Below are positions 23,784 to 32,877 of a stretch of DNA of 64,000 nt, piece by piece; within the stretch, counting starts at the first letter, position 1; every line of letters starts with the position of its first letter. The stretch lies in NCBI RefSeq assembly GCF_904426505.1, contig NZ_CAJGBN010000072.1:124001-188000 (forward strand). The letters run 5' to 3'. The translations under genes were made by a program, and so were the position numbers. The notes beneath the pieces were generated by a model, which worked only from the letters and a program-made list of their open reading frames with translations, was not told the DNA's origin and made no database searches. This stretch comes from Rubrivivax sp. A210. Its GTDB lineage: Bacteria; Pseudomonadota; Gammaproteobacteria; Burkholderiales; Burkholderiaceae_C.

Positions 23784-25655
23784 ATGAACCGCTACCCCTG
23801 GTGGAAGTACGCGATGCTGGGCGTCGCGCTGCTGATCGGCCTGCTCTACACCCTGCCCAATCTCTACGGCGAGGCCCCTGCCGTCCAGGTGTCCGGGGCC
23901 AAGTCCACCGTCAAGGTGGACGCCGCGATGATCGAGCGCGTGCGCCAGATCGTGCAGGCGGCCGGGCTCAAGCCCGACTTCGTGCAGTTCGACGGCAACT
24001 CGGTGCGCGCCCGCTTTTCCGACACCGACAACCAGATCAAGGCCAAGGACGCCATCTCCAAGGCGCTCAACCCCGATCCGGCCGACCCGCGCTACATCGT
24101 TGCGCTCAACCTGGTCTCGCGCACGCCCGAATGGATGGCCGCCATCCACGCGCGCCCGATGTCGCTGGGCCTGGACCTGCGCGGCGGCGTTCACTTCCTG
24201 ATGCAGGTGGACATGCGCGCCGCGCTCAAGCAGAGCGTGGACACCTACGCCAGCGACGCGCGCACCGCGCTGCGCGAGAAGCGCGTGCGCTTCGGCGGCA
24301 TCGCCCGCGAAAGCAACGGCATCACGGTCTCGGTGCCCGATGCCGAGCAGGCCAAGCTGGCGCGCGACATCCTGTTCGACCGCCTGCCCTCGATGGACTG
24401 GACGCAGGAGCCGGTGGACGGCGGCGGCCAGCGCGTGCTGGGCCGGCTCTCGCTCAAGGCCATCGCCGACATCCAGAAGCAGGCACTGACGCAGAACATC
24501 GAGACCCTGCACAAGCGCGTCAACGAGCTCGGCGTGGCTGAGCCGGTGATCCAGCAGGAGGGCGCTGACCGCGTGGTGGTGCAGCTGCCCGGCGTGCAGG
24601 ACACGGCGCGCGCCAAGGACATCATCGGCCGCACCGCGACGCTGCAGTTCCGCCTCGTCGAGACCGACACCGCCAGCGCTGGCGAAACCGTGCCGCAGCG
24701 GGCCCAGGCCGGCGAGACCTCCACCCGCATGGTGGGCCTCAAGCGCGAGGTCATCGCCACCGGCGAGCAGCTCAAGCAGGCCGCCGCCACCATCGACAAG
24801 GACCAGCGCCCCGCCGTCAGCGTGCGCCTGGACGACGTCGCCGGCCGCGCCATGCGCGCGGTGACGCGCGAGAACCTGGGCAAGCCCATGGCCATCGTGC
24901 TCTACGAGAAGGGCAAGGGCGAGGCCGTCTCGGTGGCCACCATCCAGGGCGAGTTCGGCACCGATTTCCAGATCACCGGCAACTTCACGCCCCAGGAAAC
25001 CGCCGACATCGCACTGCTCACGCGCGCCGGCGCGCTGGCCGCGCCGATGGAGATCATCGAAGAGCGCACCATCGGCCCCAGCCTGGGCGCCGAGAACATC
25101 GCCAAGGGCTTCGACAGCGTGATCTACGGCTTTGCCGCCATCGCCATCTTCATGTGTGCCTACTACCTGCTGTTCGGCATGTTCTCGTCGCTGGCGCTGG
25201 GCTTCAACCTGTTGTGCCTGGTGGCGGTGCTGAGCATGCTGCAGGCCACGCTCACGCTGCCCGGCATCGCGGCCATCGCCCTCACGCTGGGCATGGCCAT
25301 CGATGCCAACGTGCTGATCAACGAGCGCGTGCGCGAAGAGCTGCGCGGCGGCGCCAGCCCGCAGCAGGCCATCCACTCGGGCTATGAGTTGGCTTGGGGC
25401 ACCATCCTCGACTCCAACGTCACGACCCTGATCGCCGGCCTGGCCCTGCTCACCTTCGGCTCGGGCCCGGTGCGCGGCTTCGCGGTGGTGCATTGCCTGG
25501 GCATCCTGACCTCGATGTTCTCGGCCGTCGTCTTCTCGCGCGGCCTCGTCAACTTCTGGTACGGACGCCAGAAGCGGCTGAAGTCGGTCTCCATCGGGCA
25601 GGTGTGGCGGCCGGACGGCGCCGCGCCGGCGGCCACGGTCGAAGCCGAAGCCTGA
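23784..25655 (+). CDS. secD: Protein translocase subunit SecD
   Basis: 623 residues. An N-terminal membrane segment (YPWWKYAMLGVALLIGLLY) and LGLDLRGGVHFLMQVD (family motif D1) are followed by the large periplasmic P1 domain. The C-terminal half has GPSLGAENIAKGF, the TM4 motif AIDANVLINERVREEL and five more membrane segments. SecD with SecF uses the proton gradient to help pull secreted proteins across the inner membrane. Complete and normal length; secF follows after 14 bases. Confidence 0.98.
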   Translation: MNRYPWWKYAMLGVALLIGLLYTLPNLYGEAPAVQVSGAKSTVKVDAAMIERVRQIVQAAGLKPDFVQFDGNSVRARFSDTDNQIKAKDAISKALNPDPADPRYIVALNLVSRTPEWMAAIHARPMSLGLDLRGGVHFLMQVDMRAALKQSVDTYASDARTALREKRVRFGGIARESNGITVSVPDAEQAKLARDILFDRLPSMDWTQEPVDGGGQRVLGRLSLKAIADIQKQALTQNIETLHKRVNELGVAEPVIQQEGADRVVVQLPGVQDTARAKDIIGRTATLQFRLVETDTASAGETVPQRAQAGETSTRMVGLKREVIATGEQLKQAAATIDKDQRPAVSVRLDDVAGRAMRAVTRENLGKPMAIVLYEKGKGEAVSVATIQGEFGTDFQITGNFTPQETADIALLTRAGALAAPMEIIEERTIGPSLGAENIAKGFDSVIYGFAAIAIFMCAYYLLFGMFSSLALGFNLLCLVAVLSMLQATLTLPGIAAIALTLGMAIDANVLINERVREELRGGASPQQAIHSGYELAWGTILDSNVTTLIAGLALLTFGSGPVRGFAVVHCLGILTSMFSAVVFSRGLVNFWYGRQKRLKSVSIGQVWRPDGAAPAATVEAEA

Positions 25656-25669
25656 AGCAGGACTGAATC

Positions 25670-26704
25670 ATGGAATTTTTTAGGATACGCAAAGACATCC
25701 CGTTCATGCGCCATGCGCTGGTGCTGAACATCGTCTCCTTCGTCACCTTCGGGCTGGCGGTGTTCTTCCTCGTCACGCGCGGGCTGCACCTGTCGATCGA
25801 GTTCACCGGCGGCACGCTGATCGAGGTGCAGTACGCGCAGCCGGCCGATATCAACCGCGCCCGCGCCACCGTCGAGGCCATGGGCTTCGGCGAGGTGCAG
25901 GTGCAGAAGTTCGGCACCGCACGCGATGTGCTGATCCGCCTGCCGGTGCGCAAGGACGTGAAGCAGGCCGACGTGGCCGGCCGCGTCTTCGAGGCGCTGT
26001 GCAAGGTCGAGAGCGGCACTGCAGGCACCAAGCAGTACACCACGCCCCAGGGCGAGCAGGTGAGCCGGCCTTCCTGCGCCACCGCCGGCGGCCAGGAGCC
26101 GCTGACGCTGACGCGCACCGAGTTCGTCGGTCCTTCGGTCGGCGCCGAACTCTACGAGAACGGCGCCTGGGCGCTGCTCGTCACGGTGCTGGGCATCATG
26201 GCCTATCTGGCGGTGCGCTTCGAGTGGAAGTTTGCGCTCGCCGGCATCGTGGCCAACCTGCACGACGTGGTCATCATCCTGGGCTTCTTCGCCTTTTTCC
26301 AGTGGGAGTTCTCGCTCGCCGTGCTGGCCGCCATCCTGGCCGTGCTGGGCTATTCGGTGAACGAGTCGGTGGTCATCTTCGACCGCATACGCGAGGCCTT
26401 CCGGCGCTTCCGCAAGCTCACCACGCCCCAGGTCATCGACCATGCCATCACCAGCACCACCAGCCGCACCATCATCACCCACGGCAGCACGCAGATGATG
26501 GTGCTGTCGATGCTGGTCTTCGGCGGCCCGACGCTGCACTACTTTGCCATCGCGCTGACCATCGGCATCCTGTTCGGCATCTATTCGTCGATCTTCGTTG
26601 CCGCAGGCATCGCCATGTGGCTGGGGGTGAAGCGCGACGATCTGGTGAAGATAGGGGGCGAGAAGGCCGACCCCGACGATCCGAATGCCGGGGCCGTGGT
26701 GTAG
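25670..26704 (+). CDS. secF: Protein translocase subunit SecF
   Basis: 344 residues. LSIEFTGGTLIEVQY is the SecF N-terminal motif, GPSVGAELYENGAWALLV opens the membrane domain, and YSVNESVVIFDRIREAFR is the TM4 motif. The end has SITTSTSRTIITH-type residues and the usual last two membrane segments. It partners SecD in the inner membrane. The periplasmic loop contains a Cys-bearing insertion around residues 104-145 (QYTTPQGEQVSRPSCATAGG), longer than in E. coli SecF. Confidence 0.98.
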   Translation: MEFFRIRKDIPFMRHALVLNIVSFVTFGLAVFFLVTRGLHLSIEFTGGTLIEVQYAQPADINRARATVEAMGFGEVQVQKFGTARDVLIRLPVRKDVKQADVAGRVFEALCKVESGTAGTKQYTTPQGEQVSRPSCATAGGQEPLTLTRTEFVGPSVGAELYENGAWALLVTVLGIMAYLAVRFEWKFALAGIVANLHDVVIILGFFAFFQWEFSLAVLAAILAVLGYSVNESVVIFDRIREAFRRFRKLTTPQVIDHAITSTTSRTIITHGSTQMMVLSMLVFGGPTLHYFAIALTIGILFGIYSSIFVAAGIAMWLGVKRDDLVKIGGEKADPDDPNAGAVV

Positions 26705-26750
26705 AGTGGTTTCGCTCCCCTAGCCACCAGCAGTTCCAAAACCCCTCCAC

Positions 26751-29141
26751 ATGGCCACCCGCGCCTCGCCCGACTCCATCGCCGGCCAGGCGCGCAGGCT
26801 CTATGTCGAAGAGCTGGTCAAGGGCCTGTCGCCGCTGGTGCAGACCGTGCTCGACGGCGCCAAGTCGCTGCTCGACAAGCCCTGCGAACACACCATCTTC
26901 CAGCGCCGCCGCGCCCTGGTGCAAGGCCTCACTGGCGGCGCTCAGGCCTGGCACCGCGGCATCGTCATCGGGCTGCGTCAGGTGCTGCAGCAGGGCGTGG
27001 GCGGCACCCGTCTGGGCGATCTGGCGGCGGCGCCCGGCGCCCGCGACGCACTCAGCCTGGTGCCCGACGACACCATCGAGCTGGAGATCGTGACCTCGCG
27101 CCTGGCGCTGGCGGTGATGGACCGCGCTTCGTGGGAGTTTGCCGACCTGCGCTCGCGCATTGCCCACCTCGAGACGCGCAACGAGCTCGATCCCAACGAC
27201 ATGCTGCGCGCCCATGTGCTGGCGCGCCTGGTCTTCGACGCCTGGCGCAGCGCCGGGCTCGACCTGGAAGGCTGGCGCGAGATGCAGGCCACGCTGCACG
27301 ACGAATTCGCGCTGCTCGTCGAGGAGTGCTACCACGAGGCCAACCGCTGGCTGATCGAGCAGAACGTGCTGCCCGAGGTTGACCTGCGCCCCTTCATCCG
27401 CCGCGCCCGCGCCCATCCCGGGGCCGGCGGTGGCGGCGGCGGTTGGCAGGGCGGTGCGGGCGGCGGCGGTGCGGGCGAGCCCACACGCGCCGGCCCGAGC
27501 TCTGCCTTCGGCCCGATCTCGCAGTTCGGCTCCGCTCCGGGGGGCGGGCGCTACGGCAGCTGGGCGGGTGGTGGCGATCCGCGTGGCGGTGGCGTCGGTG
27601 AAGAGACGCGCATGATGACGCGCGGTGCACCGCTGGCGCGCAGCCGCGAGCATGCCGAGGCGGTGCTCGGGCGGCTGAACCGGCTCATTGGCCGCCATGT
27701 GCCCGATTTCGCGCCGTCCACCCGCGCCGGCGACCTGCCGCGGCGCACGGCGCCGATGTCGCCCGGCCTCGCCCTGGCGATAGACCAGGCCGAGCGTGGC
27801 CTGCGCCAGCGCCTGGCACCGGCCGCGGCCGGCGGCGGCATGATGGTCACCGCGCCGGTGCTGCTGGAAGAACTGCACCAGCGCAAGCAGGTGCTCAAGA
27901 AGGCCGCGGCCTCGCCCGAAGAGCGCGCCACCATCGAGATCGTCGCCCTGCTGTTCCAGAGCATCCTCACCGAAGAGCGCATACCGGCCAGCGTGCGCGT
28001 CTGGTTTGCGCGCCTGCAGATGCCGGTGCTGCGCGTGGCCGTCTCCGAGCCCGACTTCTTTGCCACCATCGACCACCCGGCGCGCCGCCTGATCGACCGC
28101 ATGGGCGCCTGCGTGATGGGCTTTGACGGCACCGGCACGGTGGGCGAGGCGCTCGAGAAGGAAATCAAGCGCGTGGTGCAGGTGGTCGAGGCCTACCCCG
28201 ACACCGGCAGGCGCGTCTTCCAGACCGTGCTCACCGAGTTCGAGAAATTCCTCGAGCACTACTTCAAGAACGAGAACGAGGCCACGCGGCGCGGCGTCTC
28301 GCTGGCCCAGCAGGTCGAGCAGCGCGAGACCATGGCCATCCAGTACACGATAGAGTTGCGCCGCATGCTCAACGAGGTGCCGGTGCAGGAGGGCGTGCGC
28401 CAGTTCCTCTTTCACGTCTGGGCCGATGTGCTGGCCACCACGGCCGTGCGCTACGGCGCCCAGGGTCAGCAGACCAAGACCATGAAGCGCGCCGCCGCCG
28501 ACCTGATCTGGAGCGCCAGCGCCAAGGTCACGCGCGAAGAGCGCGCCGAGGTCATACGCCGCCTACCCCTGCTGCTCAAGAGCCTGCGTGAGGGCATGCT
28601 TTCGGCCGGCATGGACTCGGCCAAGCAGGACGAGCACATCCAGCAGCTCAACAACTCGCTCGCCGCCGCCTTCACGGCCAAGGCCGCGGTGATCCCCGAC
28701 GACCGCCTGCGCGAGCTGATGGAGCGGCTGGAGACGTTGGAAGAGTTGTTGCCCGACGCGGCCGATGTCGAGGTCGACGAATCGATGGTGCTCGATCTGT
28801 CGGGCCACCGCAATTCCGAGCTGGAGGTGGTGCTCGAGGGCGGCTCGATGCCGACGCCGGCGATGGTGGCCTGGGCGCGCGAGCTGCAGGTGGGCAGCTG
28901 GTACATGCTCGACCGCGGCGGCCACAGCGAGCCGGTGCAGCTGGCCTGGCACGGCATGCGCAAGCAGCTCAGCCTCTTCGTCACGCCCCAGGGGCGCTGT
29001 GTGCTGTTCCAGCAGCACCGGCTGGCCAGCTATCTGCAGGCCGGCCTGCTGCTGCCGGCGCAGGACGAGGCGCTGACGGTGCGCGCCACACGCAGTGCGC
29101 TGGCCAAGCTGGATGTGGATGCGTCGCGGCTCTTGAACTGA
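26751..29141 (+). CDS. DUF1631 family protein
   Basis: 796 residues, recognised as the DUF1631 family of beta- and gammaproteobacteria, for which no biochemical function is known to me. The N-terminal third is helical. Residues about 220-270 form a Gly-rich low-complexity linker. The middle part is helical again (TPVLLEELHQRKQVLKKAAAS region), and the C-terminal about 100 residues are beta-rich (LQVGSWYMLDRGG, VFVTPQGRCVLFQ region), resembling a PilZ-like barrel seen in some members. No signal peptide or membrane segment. It stands alone 46 bases after secF and converges on smg. Confidence 0.85.
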   Translation: MATRASPDSIAGQARRLYVEELVKGLSPLVQTVLDGAKSLLDKPCEHTIFQRRRALVQGLTGGAQAWHRGIVIGLRQVLQQGVGGTRLGDLAAAPGARDALSLVPDDTIELEIVTSRLALAVMDRASWEFADLRSRIAHLETRNELDPNDMLRAHVLARLVFDAWRSAGLDLEGWREMQATLHDEFALLVEECYHEANRWLIEQNVLPEVDLRPFIRRARAHPGAGGGGGGWQGGAGGGGAGEPTRAGPSSAFGPISQFGSAPGGGRYGSWAGGGDPRGGGVGEETRMMTRGAPLARSREHAEAVLGRLNRLIGRHVPDFAPSTRAGDLPRRTAPMSPGLALAIDQAERGLRQRLAPAAAGGGMMVTAPVLLEELHQRKQVLKKAAASPEERATIEIVALLFQSILTEERIPASVRVWFARLQMPVLRVAVSEPDFFATIDHPARRLIDRMGACVMGFDGTGTVGEALEKEIKRVVQVVEAYPDTGRRVFQTVLTEFEKFLEHYFKNENEATRRGVSLAQQVEQRETMAIQYTIELRRMLNEVPVQEGVRQFLFHVWADVLATTAVRYGAQGQQTKTMKRAAADLIWSASAKVTREERAEVIRRLPLLLKSLREGMLSAGMDSAKQDEHIQQLNNSLAAAFTAKAAVIPDDRLRELMERLETLEELLPDAADVEVDESMVLDLSGHRNSELEVVLEGGSMPTPAMVAWARELQVGSWYMLDRGGHSEPVQLAWHGMRKQLSLFVTPQGRCVLFQQHRLASYLQAGLLLPAQDEALTVRATRSALAKLDVDASRLLN

Positions 29142-29158
29142 GCCGCTGGCCGCCGGCG

Positions 29159-29611
29159 TCAGTGGATGACGCGGTCCTCGCTGGCGACGAACAACTCGTC
29201 GAGCACCAGCGCATCGGGTTCCTCGCCCAGGCTCCAGAAGACCATCAGCACGATGATCTTCAGGTCTTCCAGGTCGAGCGGGCCGTCGCCGACGGCCAGG
29301 GCGCGATCAATCACCATCTCGCGCATGGGCGCGGGCATCACGCCCGAGGACTCGAGGAACATGATGAAGCCCATCGAGGCCTCGCCCAGCGCCTCTTGCT
29401 CGGCCGCGGTGTAGATGCGCATGCTCTCGGGCACCGGGCTGCCGGTGCAGGCCTCGGCGCTCGTGGCCAGGCCATCGAGCCAGCGCAGGGCGTCCTGGAT
29501 TTCCTCGTTGTCGAAACCGACGGCCGAGAGCTTGCGGCTCAATTGCTTGGGCTCGGGGCAGGCGTCCGGACGCCAGTAGTTCTCGTAGAGATAGACCAGG
29601 ACGTCGAACAT
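29159..29611 (-). CDS. smg: Smg family protein (DUF494)
   Basis: 150 residues. MFDVLVYLYENYWRPDACP and RKLSAVGFDNEEIQDALRWLDGL are diagnostic of Smg/DUF494. In betaproteobacteria and E. coli the gene lies beside dprA, as here. Its molecular function is unsettled; small, acidic and cytoplasmic. A good promoter sits so close upstream that the mRNA leader would be only four or five bases. The gene ends 17 bases from the convergent DUF1631 gene. Confidence 0.93.
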   Translation of the reverse strand: MFDVLVYLYENYWRPDACPEPKQLSRKLSAVGFDNEEIQDALRWLDGLATSAEACTGSPVPESMRIYTAAEQEALGEASMGFIMFLESSGVMPAPMREMVIDRALAVGDGPLDLEDLKIIVLMVFWSLGEEPDALVLDELFVASEDRVIH

Positions 29612-29621
29612 GGTGATTCCA

Positions 29622-29651
29622 CTATACCCGAGGCCGCCACGGCCATGTCAC
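29622..29651 (-). promoter_or_regulatory. Sigma-70-type promoter of smg
   Basis: On the minus strand: -35 GTGACA (29646-29651, 5/6), 18-base spacer, -10 TATAGT (29622-29627, 5/6). The predicted transcription start falls near 29615, four to five bases before the smg ATG at 29611. Confidence 0.6.
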
Positions 29652-29711
29652 ACGAGTCGGGGGGGCTGGCCGGCCTGAAGTGAGGACTGCCCAATTCAGT
29701 GGCTGTTGCCC

Positions 29712-30839
29712 TCAGGCGCGGCCCAGACGCTGGTAGAGGCCGCCGGCCATGCGCGCGACCTGGCCGTCGAACTCGAGCTCGAGCAGGCGTGCCGTCAGCT
29801 CGGCCGTGGGCCAGCCGGTGCGGGCCAGCAAGGCATCGAGCGTCGCCGGTGCGTGGCCCAGGGCGCGCAGCAGCGGGTCGGATTCATCGCCATCGCCGGC
29901 CGCGGTGGGCGTTGGTTTCGTTGCCGTTGCCGTCCTGATGCCGGCCAGTTCCTCGACGATGTCCTCGGCCGTCTCCACCAGCTTGGCGCCCTGGCGCAGC
30001 AGCGCGTGGCAGCCGCGCGACTGCGGCGCGTGGATGGAGCCCGGCACGGCGAAGACCTCGCGGCCGGCCTCGGCGGCCAGGCGGGCGGTGATCAGCGAGC
30101 CCGACTTGAGCGCCGCCTCGACCACCAGCGTGCCCAGCGCGAGACCGGCGATGAGGCGGTTGCGCTGCGGAAAGTGCTCGGCCAGCGGCGGCGTGCCGGG
30201 GGCGTATTCGCTGAGCAGGGCGCCGCGCTCGGCGATGCGCCGCGCCAGCTCGCGGTGACGCGCCGGGTAGACCAGGTCGAGGCCGGTGCCGACCACGGCG
30301 ACGGTGGCGGCGCCTCCGGCCGCCGCGCCGGCCAATGCGCCTTCGTGGGCCGCGCCGTCGATGCCGGCGGCCAGGCCGGAGATCACCACCCATTGCCGCT
30401 CGCTCAATGCGCGGCCGAAGGCGCGGGCGGTCTCCAGGCCTTGCGGCGTGGCGTGGCGGCTGCCGACCACGGCGATGGCGTCGGCAGCCAGCAGCTCCGG
30501 CGGCCCCTGCAGATAGAGCATCAGCGGCGGGTCGGCGGTCTGCAGCAGGCGGCTTGGGTAGCGCGGGTCGCCCAGCGCCAGCAGGTGTCGGGCCTCGCCG
30601 CCGCCGCGCCAGCGCTGCACGGCCTGCCAGCGTTCGTTCAGCTGCGGTGGCGTGGCGGCCAGCGCATCGGCCACCGCCGCGCCGGCGATGGCGCGCAAGG
30701 CGCTGCGGCCGGCGCCGAACACGGCGGTGGGCGAGCCGCAGGCGGCCAGCAGGCGCCGCGCCGTCTCACGGCCGACGCCGGGGGTTTCGAGCAGGCGAAA
30801 CCAGGCTTCGTAATCCTCGTCCGGGGCAGCGTTGGCCAC
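29712..30839 (-). CDS. dprA: DNA-processing protein DprA
   Basis: 375 residues from a GTG at 30839, the only reasonable start after the LysM stop; SAM/HhH-like residues (LLETPGVGRETARRLLAACG) begin soon after. The Rossmann-like DprA domain has AVVGSRHATPQGLETARAFG, VISGLAAGIDGAAHEGAL and NRLIAGLALGTLVVEA. A winged-helix DprA tail follows (LLARTGWPTAELTARLLELEFDGQV). DprA binds incoming single-stranded DNA and loads RecA during natural transformation, and is also found in non-competent bacteria. It lies between LysM protein and smg on the same strand. Confidence 0.93.
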   Translation of the reverse strand: MANAAPDEDYEAWFRLLETPGVGRETARRLLAACGSPTAVFGAGRSALRAIAGAAVADALAATPPQLNERWQAVQRWRGGGEARHLLALGDPRYPSRLLQTADPPLMLYLQGPPELLAADAIAVVGSRHATPQGLETARAFGRALSERQWVVISGLAAGIDGAAHEGALAGAAAGGAATVAVVGTGLDLVYPARHRELARRIAERGALLSEYAPGTPPLAEHFPQRNRLIAGLALGTLVVEAALKSGSLITARLAAEAGREVFAVPGSIHAPQSRGCHALLRQGAKLVETAEDIVEELAGIRTATATKPTPTAAGDGDESDPLLRALGHAPATLDALLARTGWPTAELTARLLELEFDGQVARMAGGLYQRLGRA

Positions 30840-30868
30840 GGCGGAAAGTACGGACGCGGGCGCCTTGC

Positions 30869-32065
30869 TTAAGGCTGCGAGATGCGGTCGCCGGCGCGCA
30901 CCGGCTCTTTCACGGTCAGGATGAGCGCATAGCTCACGCGCTCGAAGACGCGGAAGACAAAGAGCATGCCGTGGCGCTCGTCGGGCAACTGCATCGCGAC
31001 GCGGCTGCCGTTGGTGGTGTCGGTGGCCGCCTTGCCACTGCGCCACAGGGCCAGCACATGGCCGCGCTCGATGTTGTCGCGCGAGCCGCGGTTGATGGCC
31101 ACGACCTGGTTCTGCCCGGCACGCAGCCCATCGCCGTAGATCGAGACGATGTGGCCTTCGATGTTGCCGGCTGGCGGGTGCGGCACGTAGGCCACGAGTT
31201 CCTGCTGCGGCACCGGCGACAGGCGGTCGCCGACGCCAGCTTCGAGCCGGGTGCTGGTGACCTTGAAGGTGGCCGGCACGATGGTGGCGCCTTCGCTGCC
31301 CGGCTGCGCCACCTCGGCCGTGCCGACGAAGCGGCCTTCATAGCCCAGCACCTCGCGCGTGAGGGGGTCGGCCAGCGGCGTGAGCTGGCGGAACAGACGG
31401 AAATCGCTGGCGCCGGCGAGGTCGCCGCGCACATAGGCGGTTTCGCCGCGCGAGACCATCACGCGGCCCTCCTGCGTGGCGACGATGCGCGGCGCCTTGT
31501 CCAGCGCATTGGTGTCGAAGACCACGGCCTCGGTGAGGAAGGGGCCGATCAGGTGCAGCGGGATGGCGGCGATGGCGCCATTGGCCAGCAGATCCTTGCG
31601 GATGCGCGGCGAGAGCTTGACGGTGTTGCCCGGCATCGTGCCCGGTGCGCCATTGGCCAGGCGCAGGCGGGCGCGGCCGTCGAGCTTTTCGAGCACCAGC
31701 ACCTGGCCCGGGAAGATGAGGTGGGGGTTGCGGATCTGCTCAAGGTTCATGCCCCACAGCTCGGGCCAGCGCCAGGGGCTTTTGAGGAAGAGGGTGGAGA
31801 TGCCCCACAGCGTGTCGCCGGGCTGCACCGTGTGGGAGTCGGGCGCATTGGGCACCAGATCGGACAGCGGCACGCCGGCCTGGGCGACACGCTGCGCGGT
31901 GTCGCGCCATTCGGGCGCGATGGGCATGCGGCTGGGTTGGGCTGTCGCGCTGCCTTGCAGCGCCGCGGCCAGCGCCAGCAGGCCGACCAGTTCGGCGGCC
32001 ACACGGGTGACCCTGGGGGCGGCCTGCCCGCCGCGGCGGCATTGAGGTGCGGTGTTGCTGATCAC
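30869..32065 (-). CDS. LysM-domain periplasmic or surface protein
   Basis: 398 residues from GTG 32065, preceded by GGGAGA at eight bases. A long signal peptide (VAAELVGLLALAAALQGSATAQ) is followed by a LysM repeat, SHTVQPGDTLWGISTLFLKSPWRWPELW with NPHLIFPGQVLVL (about residues 75-125). The large C-terminal part, with NRGSRDNIERGHVLALWRSG near the end, is typical of the LysM proteins encoded beside dprA and def in betaproteobacteria. LysM binds GlcNAc-containing peptidoglycan; the rest has no proven activity. It is divergent from def. Confidence 0.9.
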   Translation of the reverse strand: MISNTAPQCRRGGQAAPRVTRVAAELVGLLALAAALQGSATAQPSRMPIAPEWRDTAQRVAQAGVPLSDLVPNAPDSHTVQPGDTLWGISTLFLKSPWRWPELWGMNLEQIRNPHLIFPGQVLVLEKLDGRARLRLANGAPGTMPGNTVKLSPRIRKDLLANGAIAAIPLHLIGPFLTEAVVFDTNALDKAPRIVATQEGRVMVSRGETAYVRGDLAGASDFRLFRQLTPLADPLTREVLGYEGRFVGTAEVAQPGSEGATIVPATFKVTSTRLEAGVGDRLSPVPQQELVAYVPHPPAGNIEGHIVSIYGDGLRAGQNQVVAINRGSRDNIERGHVLALWRSGKAATDTTNGSRVAMQLPDERHGMLFVFRVFERVSYALILTVKEPVRAGDRISQP

Positions 32066-32349
32066 GCTGTGGGTCTCCCGGCGGCGCGGCGGCCGCTGCC
32101 AAAATGCCGCGCGGCAAATGGTGTTGAGTGCGCCGCGCGTGCGTCTCGCGATAGTGCGGCGACAATGCTCATATGGTTTCACAGATTCTGCCCGTAAACC
32201 CTTGATGCCGCAAACAAACTGAGGCCTCGCGGCAGCGCGCATCCGGCCATTCCACGGCCGCGCGTTGCACCCCGTCCACAGCTGTTGCCAGCTGTTTCCC
32301 GGCGCCGCGGCCGCACACGTTCTGGCACTTTCCCTTGCTCTTGTCCGCC
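32066..32349. other. Divergent control region between the LysM gene and def
   Basis: 284 bases with no gene seen. It contains a perfect inverted repeat ACAGCTG-TTGC-CAGCTGT (32278-32295), 55 bases before the def ATG, and a small AT-rich patch around 32160-32220. I could not assign matched -35/-10 pairs with confidence. Confidence 0.4.
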
Positions 32350-32877
32350 ATGGCCATCCTGCCCATTCTTCGCTTTCCCGACCCCCGCCTGCACACGGTG
32401 GCCCGCCCCGTGCAGGTGGTCGACGAACGCATCCGCGCCCTCGTCGACGACATGCTGCAGACGATGTACGGCTCCGACGGCGTCGGCCTCGCGGCGACCC
32501 AGGTCGACGTCCACGAGCGCCTGATCGTGATGGACACCTCCGAGCAGCACAACCAGCCCCTGGTGCTGATCAACCCCGAAATCGTGCGCCGCAGCGCCGA
32601 GATGGCGGTCAACGAGGAGGGCTGCCTCTCGGTGCCGCAGATCTACGACAAGGTCGAGCGCCACGCCCGTGTCACCGTGCGCGCCCTCGGCCGCGACGGC
32701 GAGCCCTTCGAGTTCGATGCCGAGGGCCTGGCCGCGGTCTGTGTGCAGCACGAGATGGACCACCTGATGGGCCGCGTCTTCGTCGAATACCTGAGCCCGC
32801 TCAAGCGCGACCGCATCCGCACCAAGATGCTCAAGAAGACGCGCGAGGAGCAGCGCGACAGCAAGCCGCGGGCATGA
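32350..32877 (+). CDS. def: Peptide deformylase
   Basis: 175 residues from ATG 32350. The three deformylase motifs are intact: GVGLAATQVD (motif 1), EEGCLSVP (motif 2, Cys metal ligand) and QHEMDHLMG (motif 3, two His ligands and catalytic Glu). The enzyme removes the formyl group from nascent proteins. Its stop codon overlaps the fmt ATG (ATGA at 32874-32877), the conserved def-fmt pairing. Confidence 0.98.
   Translation: MAILPILRFPDPRLHTVARPVQVVDERIRALVDDMLQTMYGSDGVGLAATQVDVHERLIVMDTSEQHNQPLVLINPEIVRRSAEMAVNEEGCLSVPQIYDKVERHARVTVRALGRDGEPFEFDAEGLAAVCVQHEMDHLMGRVFVEYLSPLKRDRIRTKMLKKTREEQRDSKPRA

Noticed and set aside
20583..25493. A 1636-codon open frame on the minus strand opposite the decarboxylase, polymerase, yajC and secD genes
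   Set aside because: It is a His/Gln/Arg/Ala-rich mirror of strongly coding plus-strand genes, with no domain motif; long antisense frames are expected at this GC content.
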